A stretch of DNA of 64,000 bases, from NCBI RefSeq assembly GCF_011752065.1, contig NZ_JAAIJY010000008.1, forward strand, positions 1 through 64,000, written 5' to 3'. Position numbers and translations under genes: made by a program. This document shows, piece after piece, positions 1 to 8,543 of the stretch. The notes beneath the pieces were generated by a model. It searched no databases, was not told where the DNA came from, and saw nothing but the letters and a program-made list of their open reading frames with translations. Each line of letters begins with the position of its first letter. The stretch's first letter is position 1. The stretch comes from Actinomyces sp. ZJ308 (lineage in GTDB: Bacteria; Actinomycetota; Actinomycetes; Actinomycetales; Actinomycetaceae).

Positions 1-91
1 GTCCGAGCACTCCGAGCACCCGGCCCGGCGTCCACATCCCGAACCCGCTCCACCCACCTCACCAGAGGCCTACGTCCGAAGAGGAAGCATC

Positions 92-1069
92 ATGATCGAG
101 GCAGTCAATCTCACCAAGCGCTACGGCCACAAGACCGCGGTGGACAACATCTCCTTCACCGTGCAGCCCGGCACCGTCACCGGGTTCCTGGGCCCCAACG
201 GGGCCGGCAAGTCCACCACGATGCGCATGATCATGGGCCTGGACAAGCCCACCGGAGGCACGGTCACCGTCAACGGACGCCCCTACCGCGACCTGTCCGC
301 CCCCCTGTGCGAGGTCGGTGCCCTGCTGGACGCCAAGGGCCTGCACGGGTCGCGCAGCGCCCGCAACCACCTGCGCCAGCTGGCCGCCTCCAACGGCATC
401 CCATCCAAGCGGGTCGACGAGGTCCTGGAGATCACCGGCCTGACCTCGGTGGCCAAGAAGCGCGTCAAGGGCTTCTCCCTGGGCATGGGCCAGCGCCTGG
501 GCATCGCCGCCGCCCTCCTGGGCGATCCCGGCGTGCTCCTGTTCGACGAGCCCGTCAACGGCCTGGACCCCGAGGGCGTCAAGTGGGTGCGTGAGACCTG
601 CCGCCGTCTGGCCGGCGAGGGCCGCACCGTCTTCATCTCCTCGCACCTCATGAGCGAGATGGCCCAGACCGCCGACCAGCTCCTGGTCATCGGCCGCGGC
701 CGCATCCTGTCGGCCGGCCCGGTCGACGACGTCATCGCCTCGGCCACCACCGACCGCGTGCGCGTGGCCTCCCCCCAGGCCAGCCGGCTCGCCGAGCTCA
801 TGGCCGCCCGCAACCTGGCCGCCCGCCCCGTGGCCCCCAGCGTCCTGGAGACCACCGCCGCCACCGCCGCCGTCATCGGCGAGCTCGCCGCGCAGGGCGG
901 CATCGTCCTGCACGAGCTCACCACCATCCACGCCAGCCTCGAGGAGGCCTACCTGACCCTGACCAGTGACTCCGTGGAGTACCGCACCGACCCCGCCCAC
1001 CAGACCCAGACGCGCCAGCCGGTGGGTCAGGCGCCCCGGCAGAGCCGGCAGAGCCTTCCCCAGCACTGA
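92..1069 (+). CDS. ABC transporter ATP-binding protein
   Basis: Cytoplasmic ATPase subunit of an ABC-2 type exporter, 325 aa. Visible motifs: Walker A GPNGAGKST at residues 34-42, signature-like SLGMGQ at about 129-134, Walker B VLLFDEP at 148-154 with D-loop GLD, and switch His in ISSHLMSE near 186. The variant signature and the C-terminal extension resemble the bacitracin/lantibiotic-immunity group of single-domain ATPases. The ATG is preceded by a purine-rich RBS (GAAGAGGAAG). The permease follows 76 nt downstream and a two-component system follows that, a layout typical of antimicrobial-peptide sensing and detoxification modules. The substrate cannot be told from sequence. Confidence 0.93.
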   Translation: MIEAVNLTKRYGHKTAVDNISFTVQPGTVTGFLGPNGAGKSTTMRMIMGLDKPTGGTVTVNGRPYRDLSAPLCEVGALLDAKGLHGSRSARNHLRQLAASNGIPSKRVDEVLEITGLTSVAKKRVKGFSLGMGQRLGIAAALLGDPGVLLFDEPVNGLDPEGVKWVRETCRRLAGEGRTVFISSHLMSEMAQTADQLLVIGRGRILSAGPVDDVIASATTDRVRVASPQASRLAELMAARNLAARPVAPSVLETTAATAAVIGELAAQGGIVLHELTTIHASLEEAYLTLTSDSVEYRTDPAHQTQTRQPVGQAPRQSRQSLPQH

Positions 1070-1145
1070 GGTCCACACTCCCATCGAGCCGCCGGCCCAC
1101 AGCGCACCCGTCCTCTCCACTCGTCTCGCACCAGAAAGTTCTGTC

Positions 1146-2033
1146 ATGACTGCCAACGCCCCCACCAGCCCCACGTTCCAGACACCCGTCAGCACCGCGG
1201 CACGCACCGCCGGAAACGTCGTCCCCCGACCCACGAGCCTGCGCATCCAGGGCCGCCAGACCGTCCTGCGCTCCATACGCGCGGAGTGGATCAAGATCTG
1301 GACCCTGCGCTCGACCTGGGTCACCTCCTTCATCGCCATCGCGCTGACTGTCCTGTTCGGCGCCGGCATGTCCGCCGCTTTCGGACAGTCGGAGCAGTAC
1401 CAGGACATGGCCAAGGACACCATCACCGCAGGCCTGAGCTTCGGGCAGATCGTCGTCGCGGTCCTGGGAGCCCTCATCATCACCGGCGAGTACTCCTCCG
1501 GGCAGATCCGCTCGTCCCTGGCCGCCGTGCCCCACCGCGGACGGCTCCTGCTGTCCAAGGCCGTGGTCCTCGCCGTCATCTCCTTCATCCTGGGATCGGT
1601 GTCCGTCTTCCTGTCCTGGGCGATCTCCAAGCCCTTCCTCGGCGAGCACGCCGGTTCCCTCACCGACTCCCACTACGCCGGCTACATCTGGGGCTCGGGC
1701 CTGGCCTTCGCCGGCATCGCCCTGATGACCCTGGGCATCGGCTTCCTGCTGCGCTCGACCGCCGGCGCCATCACCGTGGTCGTCTCCCTGCTGTTCGTCA
1801 TCACCGTCCCCCTCCAGCTCGCGGCCGGCAAGTGGGACTGGATCAACAAGATCATCGGCTGCCTGCCCAGCACCGTCTCCTCGGCCGCCTCCGACCCCTT
1901 CCAGCTCGCCACCAAGTGGGGCGGGGAGGGGGCCCAGTTCCTCACCCAGGGCCAGGCCATCGCGGTCTTCGTCGCCTGGGCGATCGTCCCCCTCATCGCC
2001 GCCTGGCTCGTCTTCTCCCGGCGCGACGCCTGA
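1146..2033 (+). CDS. ABC-2 type transporter permease
   Basis: Integral membrane partner of the upstream ATPase, 295 aa from the ATG at 1146. The reading frame is open further upstream, but this ATG lies beyond the stop of the ATPase gene. After a roughly 40-residue polar N-terminus, the IRAEWIKIWTLRSTW segment is the usual entry of ABC-2 permeases. About six hydrophobic segments follow, including the conserved TGEYSSGQIRSSL stretch typical of this permease class. It probably forms a homodimer with two ATPase subunits. Substrate unknown. Confidence 0.88.
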   Translation: MTANAPTSPTFQTPVSTAARTAGNVVPRPTSLRIQGRQTVLRSIRAEWIKIWTLRSTWVTSFIAIALTVLFGAGMSAAFGQSEQYQDMAKDTITAGLSFGQIVVAVLGALIITGEYSSGQIRSSLAAVPHRGRLLLSKAVVLAVISFILGSVSVFLSWAISKPFLGEHAGSLTDSHYAGYIWGSGLAFAGIALMTLGIGFLLRSTAGAITVVVSLLFVITVPLQLAAGKWDWINKIIGCLPSTVSSAASDPFQLATKWGGEGAQFLTQGQAIAVFVAWAIVPLIAAWLVFSRRDA

Positions 2034-2070
2034 GCCGGCGCCCGCCGAGACCAGCAGGAGGTCACGACCC

Positions 2071-4080
2071 GTGTCAGTCCCCACGCCTCCTGCCTCATCC
2101 CCCTCCCCCGCCTCTTCTCGGGAGAATCCCGGTTCTCCCGAGGAGAGGTCGGTCCGCTCGGCCCTGGCCAACCCGGCCCTCCTGCGGGCCATGGTCCGCT
2201 CCCTGCCGACAACGGGCTCATCCAGTCACTCGCCCTCCACCGCCGACGACGAGCAGACGCCTGCCCCCCGATTCCACCGGGCCCGGCCCTCTCAGCCGCT
2301 CAAGTCGCCGTCGATGACACCCCCGTGGAATGACACACTGAGTCCTATGTCCAGCCAGCTGCCCACCCCTCAGCCCGGCCGTACAGCCACTGACGTGCCC
2401 GCGGACGACGATCCGGAGCTCCAGCCGGAGCCGGCCCGCCCAGGACTGCTGCGCGCGATCGGACAGTGGTACCACGGTCACCCGATCATCGCGGACACAT
2501 TCATCGCCCTCGGGATCATTCTGTTGAGTCTGCTCATGATGTTCCTGAACGTCACGGGGCCGGACGCCACTCCCAACACCACCTTGCATCTGCCGATGAC
2601 GCTGTCCGTACTGGGGATAGCTGGAGCCGCTCTCACACTGCGACGTCGTCATCCTGTATGGGTATGGGCGCTTCTACTGGTCCTTCCTGAGGTCTATCTC
2701 GTTGCCCAGATCTACATCTTCCACCTCGATGAGCAACAGCGTGCGGACATGGCATTTGGTATTGCCTTGATTCCCGCACTGGCGATGCCGATCTGCCTGG
2801 GCACCATCGCCTCACACCGCAAGGCATCTGTCGCCTGGACGGCATGGGCCGTCAACCTCATCATCAGCACCTGCGACAGCTTCCTCCTGAACTCGTCCTA
2901 CTCCATGGCGCAGTTCGGACGAAGCGTGTTCATCACGAGTCTCGTCACGGCAATCGGCACCCTGATGGGCCTCAATACCCGCTCCGCCCGCCTGCGGCTC
3001 AAGGCCCTGGAGACCCGCTCGGCCCGGATGGCCCTGGCCGGTGAGCAGGCCGCGCTGCTGGCCGCCGCCGAGGAGCGCAGTCGCATCGCCCGGGAGATGC
3101 ACGACGTCGTCGCCCACTCCCTGGCCGTCATGATCACCATGGCCGACGGCGCCGCCGCCACCGTGGAGCGCAATCCGGCCACCGCCAAGCAGGCCATGGA
3201 GACCCTGGCCGAGGCCGGGCGCAGTGCCCTGGCCGACACCCGCCGCCTGGTAGGGGTCCTGCGGGAGGACCCCTCGGTCGCGGGCGGCTCGACGAGCTCG
3301 GCGTCCTCCTCCGGCTCGGGGCGCGCCGCAGCCTCCCCTGACCGGGTCCCACCGGCACCGCCAACGACTCCTACCACTGGCACCGCCTCGGAGGAGCCCA
3401 CGCCCTCTGGCCGGCCCGCTGCTGCACACCGCTCCCGCTGGAACCTGGGGAGAAAGACAGCATCACCAGAGCTGTCGGCATCCTCGACGGCCGCGGCGCC
3501 GTCGGCCCGGAGTCACGAGGTCCGCGACGTGCCAGTACCCGAGTTCGCCCCCCTGGGGACCGTGGCACCGGTCGAGCCCAGCGCCCCCATCGCCAGCCTG
3601 CGTCGGCAGGCCACCGACAGCGGAGGCGACCGGTCCCGGGGCGACCTGCCCCTGGCGCCGGCCCCCGAGCAGGCCGACATCACCGAGCTGGTCAAGCGCT
3701 TCGAGGCGGCGGGCGTGCCCGTCAGCTACCGGTGGGTCGGCGCCGCCCTGCCCGCGGACAAGGCGCTCCAGCTCACGGTGTTCCGCATCGCCCAGGAGGC
3801 CCTGACCAACGTGCTGCGCTACGCGCCGACGACGCCGGCCGTCAGCGTCGACGTCGAACGGCACATCGGCACCGTGGTCCTCACCGTGGACAACGAGACC
3901 GCCCCCGGTACGCGCCCGATGCACGGATCCGGCAAGGGGCTTATCGGCATGCGCGAGCGCGCATCGGTCTATGGTGGGACCGTACAGGCCGGTCCGACCC
4001 CCACGGGCTGGCGAGTCCGCGCGGTCCTGCGCTGGGACGAGCATGACGAAGGGACTTCCTCATGGCAGACGCCCCTGTGA
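2071..4080 (+). CDS. Two-component sensor histidine kinase (NarL/DesK-type, HisKA_3)
   Basis: Membrane sensor kinase, 669 aa. The GTG start is supported by AGGAGG about 10 nt upstream; an in-frame ATG at 2347 is the alternative. A polar N-terminus (1-130) is followed by about five membrane segments (about 135-300). The HisKA_3 dimerisation motif ERSRIAREMHDVVAHS has the phospho-acceptor His at 344. The HATPase_c domain lies at about 535-665 (FRIAQEALTNVLRYA, GKGLIGMRERA). Residues about 401-534 form a Ser/Pro/Ala-rich insert between the two domains, which is unusual for the family. The coding region around 2.5-2.95 kb (sensor segment) is less GC-rich than its neighbours. It overlaps the response regulator gene by 19 nt, implying coupled translation. 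Confidence 0.9.
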   Translation: MSVPTPPASSPSPASSRENPGSPEERSVRSALANPALLRAMVRSLPTTGSSSHSPSTADDEQTPAPRFHRARPSQPLKSPSMTPPWNDTLSPMSSQLPTPQPGRTATDVPADDDPELQPEPARPGLLRAIGQWYHGHPIIADTFIALGIILLSLLMMFLNVTGPDATPNTTLHLPMTLSVLGIAGAALTLRRRHPVWVWALLLVLPEVYLVAQIYIFHLDEQQRADMAFGIALIPALAMPICLGTIASHRKASVAWTAWAVNLIISTCDSFLLNSSYSMAQFGRSVFITSLVTAIGTLMGLNTRSARLRLKALETRSARMALAGEQAALLAAAEERSRIAREMHDVVAHSLAVMITMADGAAATVERNPATAKQAMETLAEAGRSALADTRRLVGVLREDPSVAGGSTSSASSSGSGRAAASPDRVPPAPPTTPTTGTASEEPTPSGRPAAAHRSRWNLGRKTASPELSASSTAAAPSARSHEVRDVPVPEFAPLGTVAPVEPSAPIASLRRQATDSGGDRSRGDLPLAPAPEQADITELVKRFEAAGVPVSYRWVGAALPADKALQLTVFRIAQEALTNVLRYAPTTPAVSVDVERHIGTVVLTVDNETAPGTRPMHGSGKGLIGMRERASVYGGTVQAGPTPTGWRVRAVLRWDEHDEGTSSWQTPL

Positions 4081-4778
4081 GTAACGGCGGGGCCCAACGG
4101 CCCGGCGAGGTCAGCGGCCCGATCAGCGTCGTACTCGCCGACGACCAGGCGCTCATGCGCATGGGCTTCCGCATGGTGCTGGAGGCCGAGGACGACGTCA
4201 ACGTCGTCGGCGAGGCCTCCGACGGAACGTCCGCCCTGGCCCAGGCCAAGGCCCTGCACCCCGACGTCATCCTCATGGACGTGCGCATGCCGGGCATGAA
4301 CGGCATCGAGGCCACCGAGCTCATCGCCCGGGAGTGCCCGGGCACGCGCGTGCTCATCCTGACCACCTTCGACCTGGACGAGTACGCCTTCGCCGGGCTG
4401 CGAGCGGGGGCCTCCGGGTTCCTGCTCAAGGACACCCGGCCGACCGAGCTGGCCGAGGCGATCCGCACCGTGGCCTCCGGGGAGGCGGTCGTCTCACCGC
4501 GCATCACCCAGCGGATGCTGGAGATGTTCGCCTCCTCGCTACCGAACTCGGGGGCGCCGGCTCAGGCCGCGGACCCACGGATCGACTCGCTGACCCCGCG
4601 CGAGAAGGAGATCCTGGTGCTCATGAGCCAGGGCATGTCGAACGCGGAGATCGCCGAGCACCTCGTCGTGTCGGCCACCACCGTCAAGACCCACGTGGGC
4701 AACGTGCTCGCCAAGCTCGACGTGCGCGACCGCGTCCAGGCCGTCGTCGTCGCCTACGAGACCGGCCTCATGTCCTGA
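4062..4778 (+). CDS. Response regulator, NarL/LuxR family
   Basis: DNA-binding partner of the upstream kinase, 238 aa. The receiver domain covers residues 20-140, with acidic pocket D27/D28 and phospho-acceptor D73 in LMDVRMPGMNG. The LuxR-type helix-turn-helix lies at about 172-236 (LTPREKEILVLMSQGMSNAEIA, then VKTHVGNVLAKL). The ATG lies inside the end of the kinase gene and has AAGGGA upstream. The likely target is the ABC exporter operon, inferred only from position. Confidence 0.95.
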   Translation: MADAPVSNGGAQRPGEVSGPISVVLADDQALMRMGFRMVLEAEDDVNVVGEASDGTSALAQAKALHPDVILMDVRMPGMNGIEATELIARECPGTRVLILTTFDLDEYAFAGLRAGASGFLLKDTRPTELAEAIRTVASGEAVVSPRITQRMLEMFASSLPNSGAPAQAADPRIDSLTPREKEILVLMSQGMSNAEIAEHLVVSATTVKTHVGNVLAKLDVRDRVQAVVVAYETGLMS

Positions 4779-4798
4779 TAACTGACCTGACGACCGTT

Positions 4799-4824
4799 GC
4801 TGACGGTGGGCGGCCCCCGTCAGC
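4799..4824. terminator. Hairpin between convergent genes
   Basis: An 8-bp perfect inverted repeat (GCTGACGG / CCGTCAGC) with a 10-nt loop lies between the response regulator stop (4778) and the pth stop (4820), just entering the pth 3' end. A second overlapping G/C hairpin (4814-4829) is also possible. It probably acts as a bidirectional terminator; there is no clear U tract. Confidence 0.45.
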
Positions 4825-5422
4825 GGGGGGCGTGGAGGCGCTGCTGGGCGTCGTCGAAACCGAGGGTGACGACCTGCTCGACGGCGTCGGCGGCCTGCTC
4901 CAGGGTGACGCCGAGGTCGGCGCGCTCGCGCCCAGGGAAGTCGGACAGGACGAAGTCGGAGGGGTCCTGGCGGCCCGGCGGGCGGCCGATGCCCACGCGC
5001 AGGCGCGCGTAGTCCTTGGTGGAGACGGACTTGCTGATGGAGCGCAGGCCGTTGTGGCCACCCTCTCCGCCGCCGCGCTTGAGGCGCAGCTCGTGGGCGG
5101 GCAGGTCGAGCTCGTCGTGGATGACGAGCAGGCGGGTGGCGGGGTCGATGCCGTAGTAGGAGACGAGCCCGGCCACGGGGCCGCCGGAGAGGTTCATGAG
5201 CACCGAGGGCTCGGCCAGGATGACGCGGGGGCCCGGCGCTCCGCCCGGCATCATGCCCAGTCGCCCCTCGGCCACACGGGCGCGGGCCTTCTTGTGGTTG
5301 GAGAACCGGGACCCGGTGCGCTCGGCCAGGACGTCGAGCACCATGTAGCCGACGTTGTGGCGGTTGCGGGCGTACCGGGTCCCGGGGTTCCCCAGCCCGA
5401 CGACGAGCCAGGCCTCACTCAT
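4820..5422 (-). CDS. pth: Peptidyl-tRNA hydrolase
   Basis: Cytosolic enzyme that cleaves the ester bond of peptidyl-tRNAs released from stalled ribosomes, 200 aa, normal length. The N-terminus carries VVGLGNPG with the conserved Asn at 12 and NRHNVGY with the catalytic His at 22. The catalytic Asp is in IHDELDLP (D103), followed by the substrate-binding GGGEGGHNGLRS loop. It lies 99 nt downstream of the L25 gene on the same strand, the common rplY-pth pairing. Confidence 0.97.
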   Translation of the reverse strand: MSEAWLVVGLGNPGTRYARNRHNVGYMVLDVLAERTGSRFSNHKKARARVAEGRLGMMPGGAPGPRVILAEPSVLMNLSGGPVAGLVSYYGIDPATRLLVIHDELDLPAHELRLKRGGGEGGHNGLRSISKSVSTKDYARLRVGIGRPPGRQDPSDFVLSDFPGRERADLGVTLEQAADAVEQVVTLGFDDAQQRLHAPR

Positions 5423-5521
5423 GCGGCCCGCCCCGGGATGGGTCGGGTGCAGGCGCGGCGACAGGCGCCGAGAGCGCCGGCCGGCGTGTCGTCACGACTG
5501 TCCATGCGGGTCACGCGCGGT

Positions 5522-6133
5522 TCACTCGGCGGCGGCCTCGGCGTCGCCCTCAGCGGGGACGACCTCGGGGACCTCGGAGGCGACCGCGTGCTCATTGGCC
5601 ACGTTGACCACGGCGGTCTCGGCGTCGGAGACGGCCTCCAGGCCCTCGGGCAGGGCGATGTCGGCGATGGTCAGGACGGTGCCGGCGGCGACACCGGTGA
5701 TGTCGACCTCGATGGCCTCGGGCACGGAGACGGCCGGGGCGGAGACCACGATGGTGGCGGCCTCGATCATGTGCATGGTGCCGGGGGCGGCGGTGCCGAT
5801 GACGGTGACCGGGACCTCGACGTCGACGCGCTCGTTGCGGTTCACCAGGAGGAAGTCGACGTGCTGCACGCCGGGGCGGATGGGGTGGCGCTGCACGTCC
5901 TTGCCCAGGGCCAGGAGGGTCTCGCCACCGTCGATGGCCAGCTCGACCAGGGCGTTGTCGTTGCTGCGCAGGGCCAGGCGGGTGGCGTGCTCCTCGAGCA
6001 GGAGGTGGCGGGGCTCGGTGCCGTGGCCGTAGACGACGACGGGGACCAGGCCGGCGCGGCGGGCCTGGCGGGCCGAGCCCTTGCCGAACTCGGTGCGGTC
6101 CTGGGCCTTGAGGGTGATGGCGTTGTTGGCCAT
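5522..6133 (-). CDS. rplY: 50S ribosomal protein L25 / general stress protein Ctc
   Basis: 5S rRNA-binding ribosomal protein of the long Ctc type, 203 aa from the ATG at 6133. The start is chosen because AAGGAGAG precedes it and MANNAITLKAQDRTEFGKG is the typical N-terminus; the frame is open upstream without similarity. An N-terminal L25 beta-barrel (about 1-95, with RRAGLVPVVVYGHG) is followed by the TL5/Ctc C-terminal domain (about 100-185) and an acidic Ala/Glu tail. It is probably co-transcribed with pth. Confidence 0.95.
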   Translation of the reverse strand: MANNAITLKAQDRTEFGKGSARQARRAGLVPVVVYGHGTEPRHLLLEEHATRLALRSNDNALVELAIDGGETLLALGKDVQRHPIRPGVQHVDFLLVNRNERVDVEVPVTVIGTAAPGTMHMIEAATIVVSAPAVSVPEAIEVDITGVAAGTVLTIADIALPEGLEAVSDAETAVVNVANEHAVASEVPEVVPAEGDAEAAAE

Positions 6134-6469
6134 GAGGCTCTCCTTGCGGATGAGGCGGGGCCCGGTGCCCCGCGGCTGATGGTGGTCCGGCTGGGCGCGA
6201 CGACGCGCAGTACCGCCAGGTACCACCACGTCGATCACGGATGCGCGCCTGTGGGGCGCGTCCCTCGCCGGGGCAACGTGGGCAAGACTACGACATGGGC
6301 TCGTCCCGCGAACAGCCGCGTCCCCGGTGAGCCGCCCCACCTGGCGTCCGCCGCGCGGTGCGCAGGAGCAGCGCCTCGACGAGATCAAGCCCCTCGCGGT
6401 CGTGCCTTATGTCGTGCGGTCGTACCCTCTACCCCTCGAACGCGAGGCGTAACCTACGAACGCGCGGGG
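6134..6469. other. Intergenic region upstream of rplY
   Basis: This 336-nt stretch contains no convincing gene. It must hold the rplY promoter (minus strand). A TAGTCT -10-like hexamer reads on the minus strand at 6285-6290, with a weak TTCGCG -35-like element 16 nt further upstream. The part nearest the TetR gene holds one copy of the intergenic repeat described at 6395-6467. A frame open through this region is an upstream extension of rplY without protein similarity. Confidence 0.4.
6395..6467. repeat. Intergenic hairpin repeat, copy A
   Basis: One of three related intergenic elements in the window. It shares the core GTCGTACCCTCTACCCCTCG followed by a CCTACGAACGCG-like 3' end with copies B (8426-8496) and C (25056-25127). 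Its left arm (CGCGGTCGT...TCGTGCG) has the same length as that of copy C but has diverged. It sits at the 3' end of the TetR gene (stop 6470). Confidence 0.6.
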
Positions 6470-7105
6470 CTACGACAGCTCCGCGGCGGCGAGTGCGCGC
6501 CGCACGATGAGCCGGGCGGCGTCGTCGTCAATCTCCTCGCGCCGGAACAGGGCACGGAAGTAGATCTGCGCGGCGATCACCTCGCCGATGGAGGCGATGG
6601 CGGAACGGTCGACGTCGTCGCCCAGCTCCCCTCGCGCAACGGCACGGGCGAAGACCGGCTCGAAGCGCAGCAGGCGGGCGGCCCAGAACTGCGGCCAGTC
6701 GGCGAGGCGCTCAAGGACCTCCGTGGGAGCGTCGATGAGGGCACGCGCCATGGCGACGCCAAGATCCGTACGCAGGAAGGCGGCCACCGACGTCACCGTC
6801 GCACACAGGTCCCCCTCGAGGCAGCCGGTGTCGGCGACCTCGATGGCATCCAGGCTCAGGTCCTGGGCGGCGTCGAGGATGAGGGCGTCGACGCTCCGCC
6901 ACCGGCGGTAGATCGAGGAGGCGTTGACCCCGGAGCGCCTGGCCACCTCGGTGATGGTAACCGCCCTGGCCCCGCCCTCCGAGAGCAGCCCGACGACGGC
7001 GTCCAGCACCGTCCGGCGCACACGCGCGGAGCGCCCCCCTGGGCGTGGGCGCACAGCACCTCCGGCGCCGCCCTCCCCCGCCTTCCCTCTGCTGCTCACA
7101 CTCAT
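6470..7105 (-). CDS. TetR/AcrR family transcriptional regulator
   Basis: DNA-binding repressor, 211 aa. The N-terminal HTH spans about residues 28-75 (VLDAVVGLLSEGGARAVTITEVARRSGVNASSIYRRW). It is followed by an all-helical ligand-binding/dimerisation domain resembling TetR_C_11 (ALIDAPTEVLERLADWPQFWAARLLRFEPVFARAV). It is transcribed away from the alpha/beta hydrolase gene across a 92-nt gap and probably controls it and itself. Ligand unknown. Confidence 0.9.
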   Translation of the reverse strand: MSVSSRGKAGEGGAGGAVRPRPGGRSARVRRTVLDAVVGLLSEGGARAVTITEVARRSGVNASSIYRRWRSVDALILDAAQDLSLDAIEVADTGCLEGDLCATVTSVAAFLRTDLGVAMARALIDAPTEVLERLADWPQFWAARLLRFEPVFARAVARGELGDDVDRSAIASIGEVIAAQIYFRALFRREEIDDDAARLIVRRALAAAELS

Positions 7106-7127
7106 GCCGCCAGCCTAGGACAGCCGC

Positions 7128-7157
7128 TTGCGTCGACGCCGGAGCGCACACTACAGT
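7128..7157 (+). promoter_or_regulatory. Candidate promoter of the alpha/beta hydrolase gene
   Basis: A TTGCGT -35-like element (7128-7133) and TACAGT -10 (7152-7157) are separated by 18 nt in the TetR/hydrolase divergent gap. Predicted transcription starts near 7164, about 35 nt before the ATG. This is inferred from hexamers only. Confidence 0.45.
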
Positions 7158-7162
7158 CTAAT

Positions 7163-7175
7163 GCAAGAAAATTGC
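7163..7175. promoter_or_regulatory. Candidate TetR operator
   Basis: The short palindrome GCAA-N5-TTGC in an AT-rich patch overlaps the predicted start site of the hydrolase promoter. The position suits repression by the divergently encoded TetR protein; arms of only 4 bp make this tentative. Confidence 0.3.
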
Positions 7176-7197
7176 TTTTAGAGATCAAGGGGACCTC

Positions 7198-8403
7198 ATG
7201 GACGTCACGCACGCTCTCGACCTGGACGCACCCGCCGCCGGCTTCCGCCGTCTGAGCAGCGACAGCTTCCTCAACCTGCAGGCCAACCGATGGCTCGTCA
7301 GCGAACGCGCGGTCGCCGACTTCCTCCCGGCCGTCCCGCGCACGACCCGGATCGCCGAGTGGGTGCGGACCTACCTGGACCTGGCCGATCGCTCCCAGGA
7401 GCTGGGCCATCACCTGGAAGCCGCCTTCTTCGCCCGCGGGGCGGAGTTCTTCATGCAGCCCGGCAACCCGCTCAAGGCCCCGACCCGCCGGAGGTTCGTC
7501 TCCTCGCTGCGGCGCTGCTTCGCGCTGGAGCCCGAGGCGGTCCCCTTCGAGGGCGGGTTTCTGCCCGCCTACGAGCTGGTGGCCCCCGGCGCCGCGGAGC
7601 CCCCGGCGAGCACCTGGGTCGTCTTCGGCGGCTTCGACTCCTACATCGAGGAGACCTTCCCCGTCCTGGCCGCGGTGGCGCAGCGCGGCCAGAGGGTCAT
7701 CGCCTTCGAGGGGCCCGGGCAGGGCGGCGCCCTGGAGGCCGACACGGCGCCCGGGCCCACCGGAGGCAGGCGTCTTGCCATGCGTGCCGACTGGACGGCG
7801 CCCCTCTCAGCGATCCTGGACCACTTCGACGTCGATGAGGCCACGGTCGTCGGCATGTCCCTGGGCGGTGGGCTCGTCATGCACGCCGCCGCCGGCGAGC
7901 CGAGGGCCAGGCGCGTCGTCGCCTTCGACGTACTCGATGACTTCCTGGAGGTCCTGGTGTCCCAGTCGCTTCCGCCGTCTCTGGCGCGCGGCGTCGGTCG
8001 GGCTCTCTCGCGCATCGAGCCGCTCATCACCCACGCTCCCGCAGGCGCTCTCAACCGGGTGCTGACCGAGAGGGCCCGCCACAGCCCGATGGCCTGGTGG
8101 GGCATGTGGCAGGGCATGCACGTGACGGGAAAGCGCTCGCCCGCCGAGTTCCTGCGCGCCGCGGCCGCCTTCTCCACGGCCGGCGTCTCCCCGAGAATCA
8201 CCGGGGACGTCCTGCTGCTGCGAGGCGCCGAGGACGAGTTCGTGCCAGCGCATCAGATGATCCGTCAGGCCGAGCGCCTCACCGCCGCCCGCTCGGTGAC
8301 CACCCGCACCTTCACGCGGGCCGAGAGCGCCGCCAGCCACTGCCAGACCGGCAACACCGGTCTCATGGCCCGCACGATCCTGGCCTGGGAGGAGGGGCTG
8401 TAG
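7198..8403 (+). CDS. Alpha/beta hydrolase
   Basis: Probably cytosolic serine hydrolase, 401 aa, with no signal peptide. The alpha/beta fold shows the strand and oxyanion region WVVFGGFDSYIEE, the EGPGQG turn, nucleophile elbow GMSLGG with Ser221, Asp346 in RGAEDEFVP and His381 in SASH-type AASHCQTGN, a complete triad. The EGPGQG and long helical N-terminal cap (1-130) recall the group containing dihydroxypseudooxynicotine hydrolase and dipeptidyl-type hydrolases. The substrate is not predictable. It is preceded by AAGGGGACCTC and divergent from the TetR regulator, so likely inducible. Confidence 0.88.
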   Translation: MDVTHALDLDAPAAGFRRLSSDSFLNLQANRWLVSERAVADFLPAVPRTTRIAEWVRTYLDLADRSQELGHHLEAAFFARGAEFFMQPGNPLKAPTRRRFVSSLRRCFALEPEAVPFEGGFLPAYELVAPGAAEPPASTWVVFGGFDSYIEETFPVLAAVAQRGQRVIAFEGPGQGGALEADTAPGPTGGRRLAMRADWTAPLSAILDHFDVDEATVVGMSLGGGLVMHAAAGEPRARRVVAFDVLDDFLEVLVSQSLPPSLARGVGRALSRIEPLITHAPAGALNRVLTERARHSPMAWWGMWQGMHVTGKRSPAEFLRAAAAFSTAGVSPRITGDVLLLRGAEDEFVPAHQMIRQAERLTAARSVTTRTFTRAESAASHCQTGNTGLMARTILAWEEGL

Positions 8404-8425
8404 GGCGCGAGCCACCGAGGAGCCC

Positions 8426-8496
8426 ACGAGCCTTAGGGCGCGAGGTCGTACCCTCTACCCCTCCGATCTCGCGGCCTAACCTACGAACTCGCGCGG
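8426..8496. repeat. Intergenic hairpin repeat, copy B
   Basis: Second copy of the intergenic element. It holds the core GGTCGTACCCTCTACCCCTC and a 3' arm CTCGCGGCCTAACCTACGAA. The left arm CCTTAGGGCGCGAG pairs with the right arm CTCGCGGCCTAA with one mismatch, giving a hairpin with a loop of about 23 nt. It lies between the convergent hydrolase (stop 8403) and aroD (stop 8544) genes and may work as their shared terminator. Confidence 0.6.
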
Positions 8497-8543
8497 CTGA
8501 CCGGCGCGGCGAGCCCCGGCGAGATGCTCGCAGTGAGGCCGGA

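Noticed and set aside
4334-7255. 973-codon plus-strand open frame across pth, rplY and the TetR gene
   Set aside because: It covers three well-identified genes on the other strand and shows only low-complexity Gly/Ala/Asp sequence.
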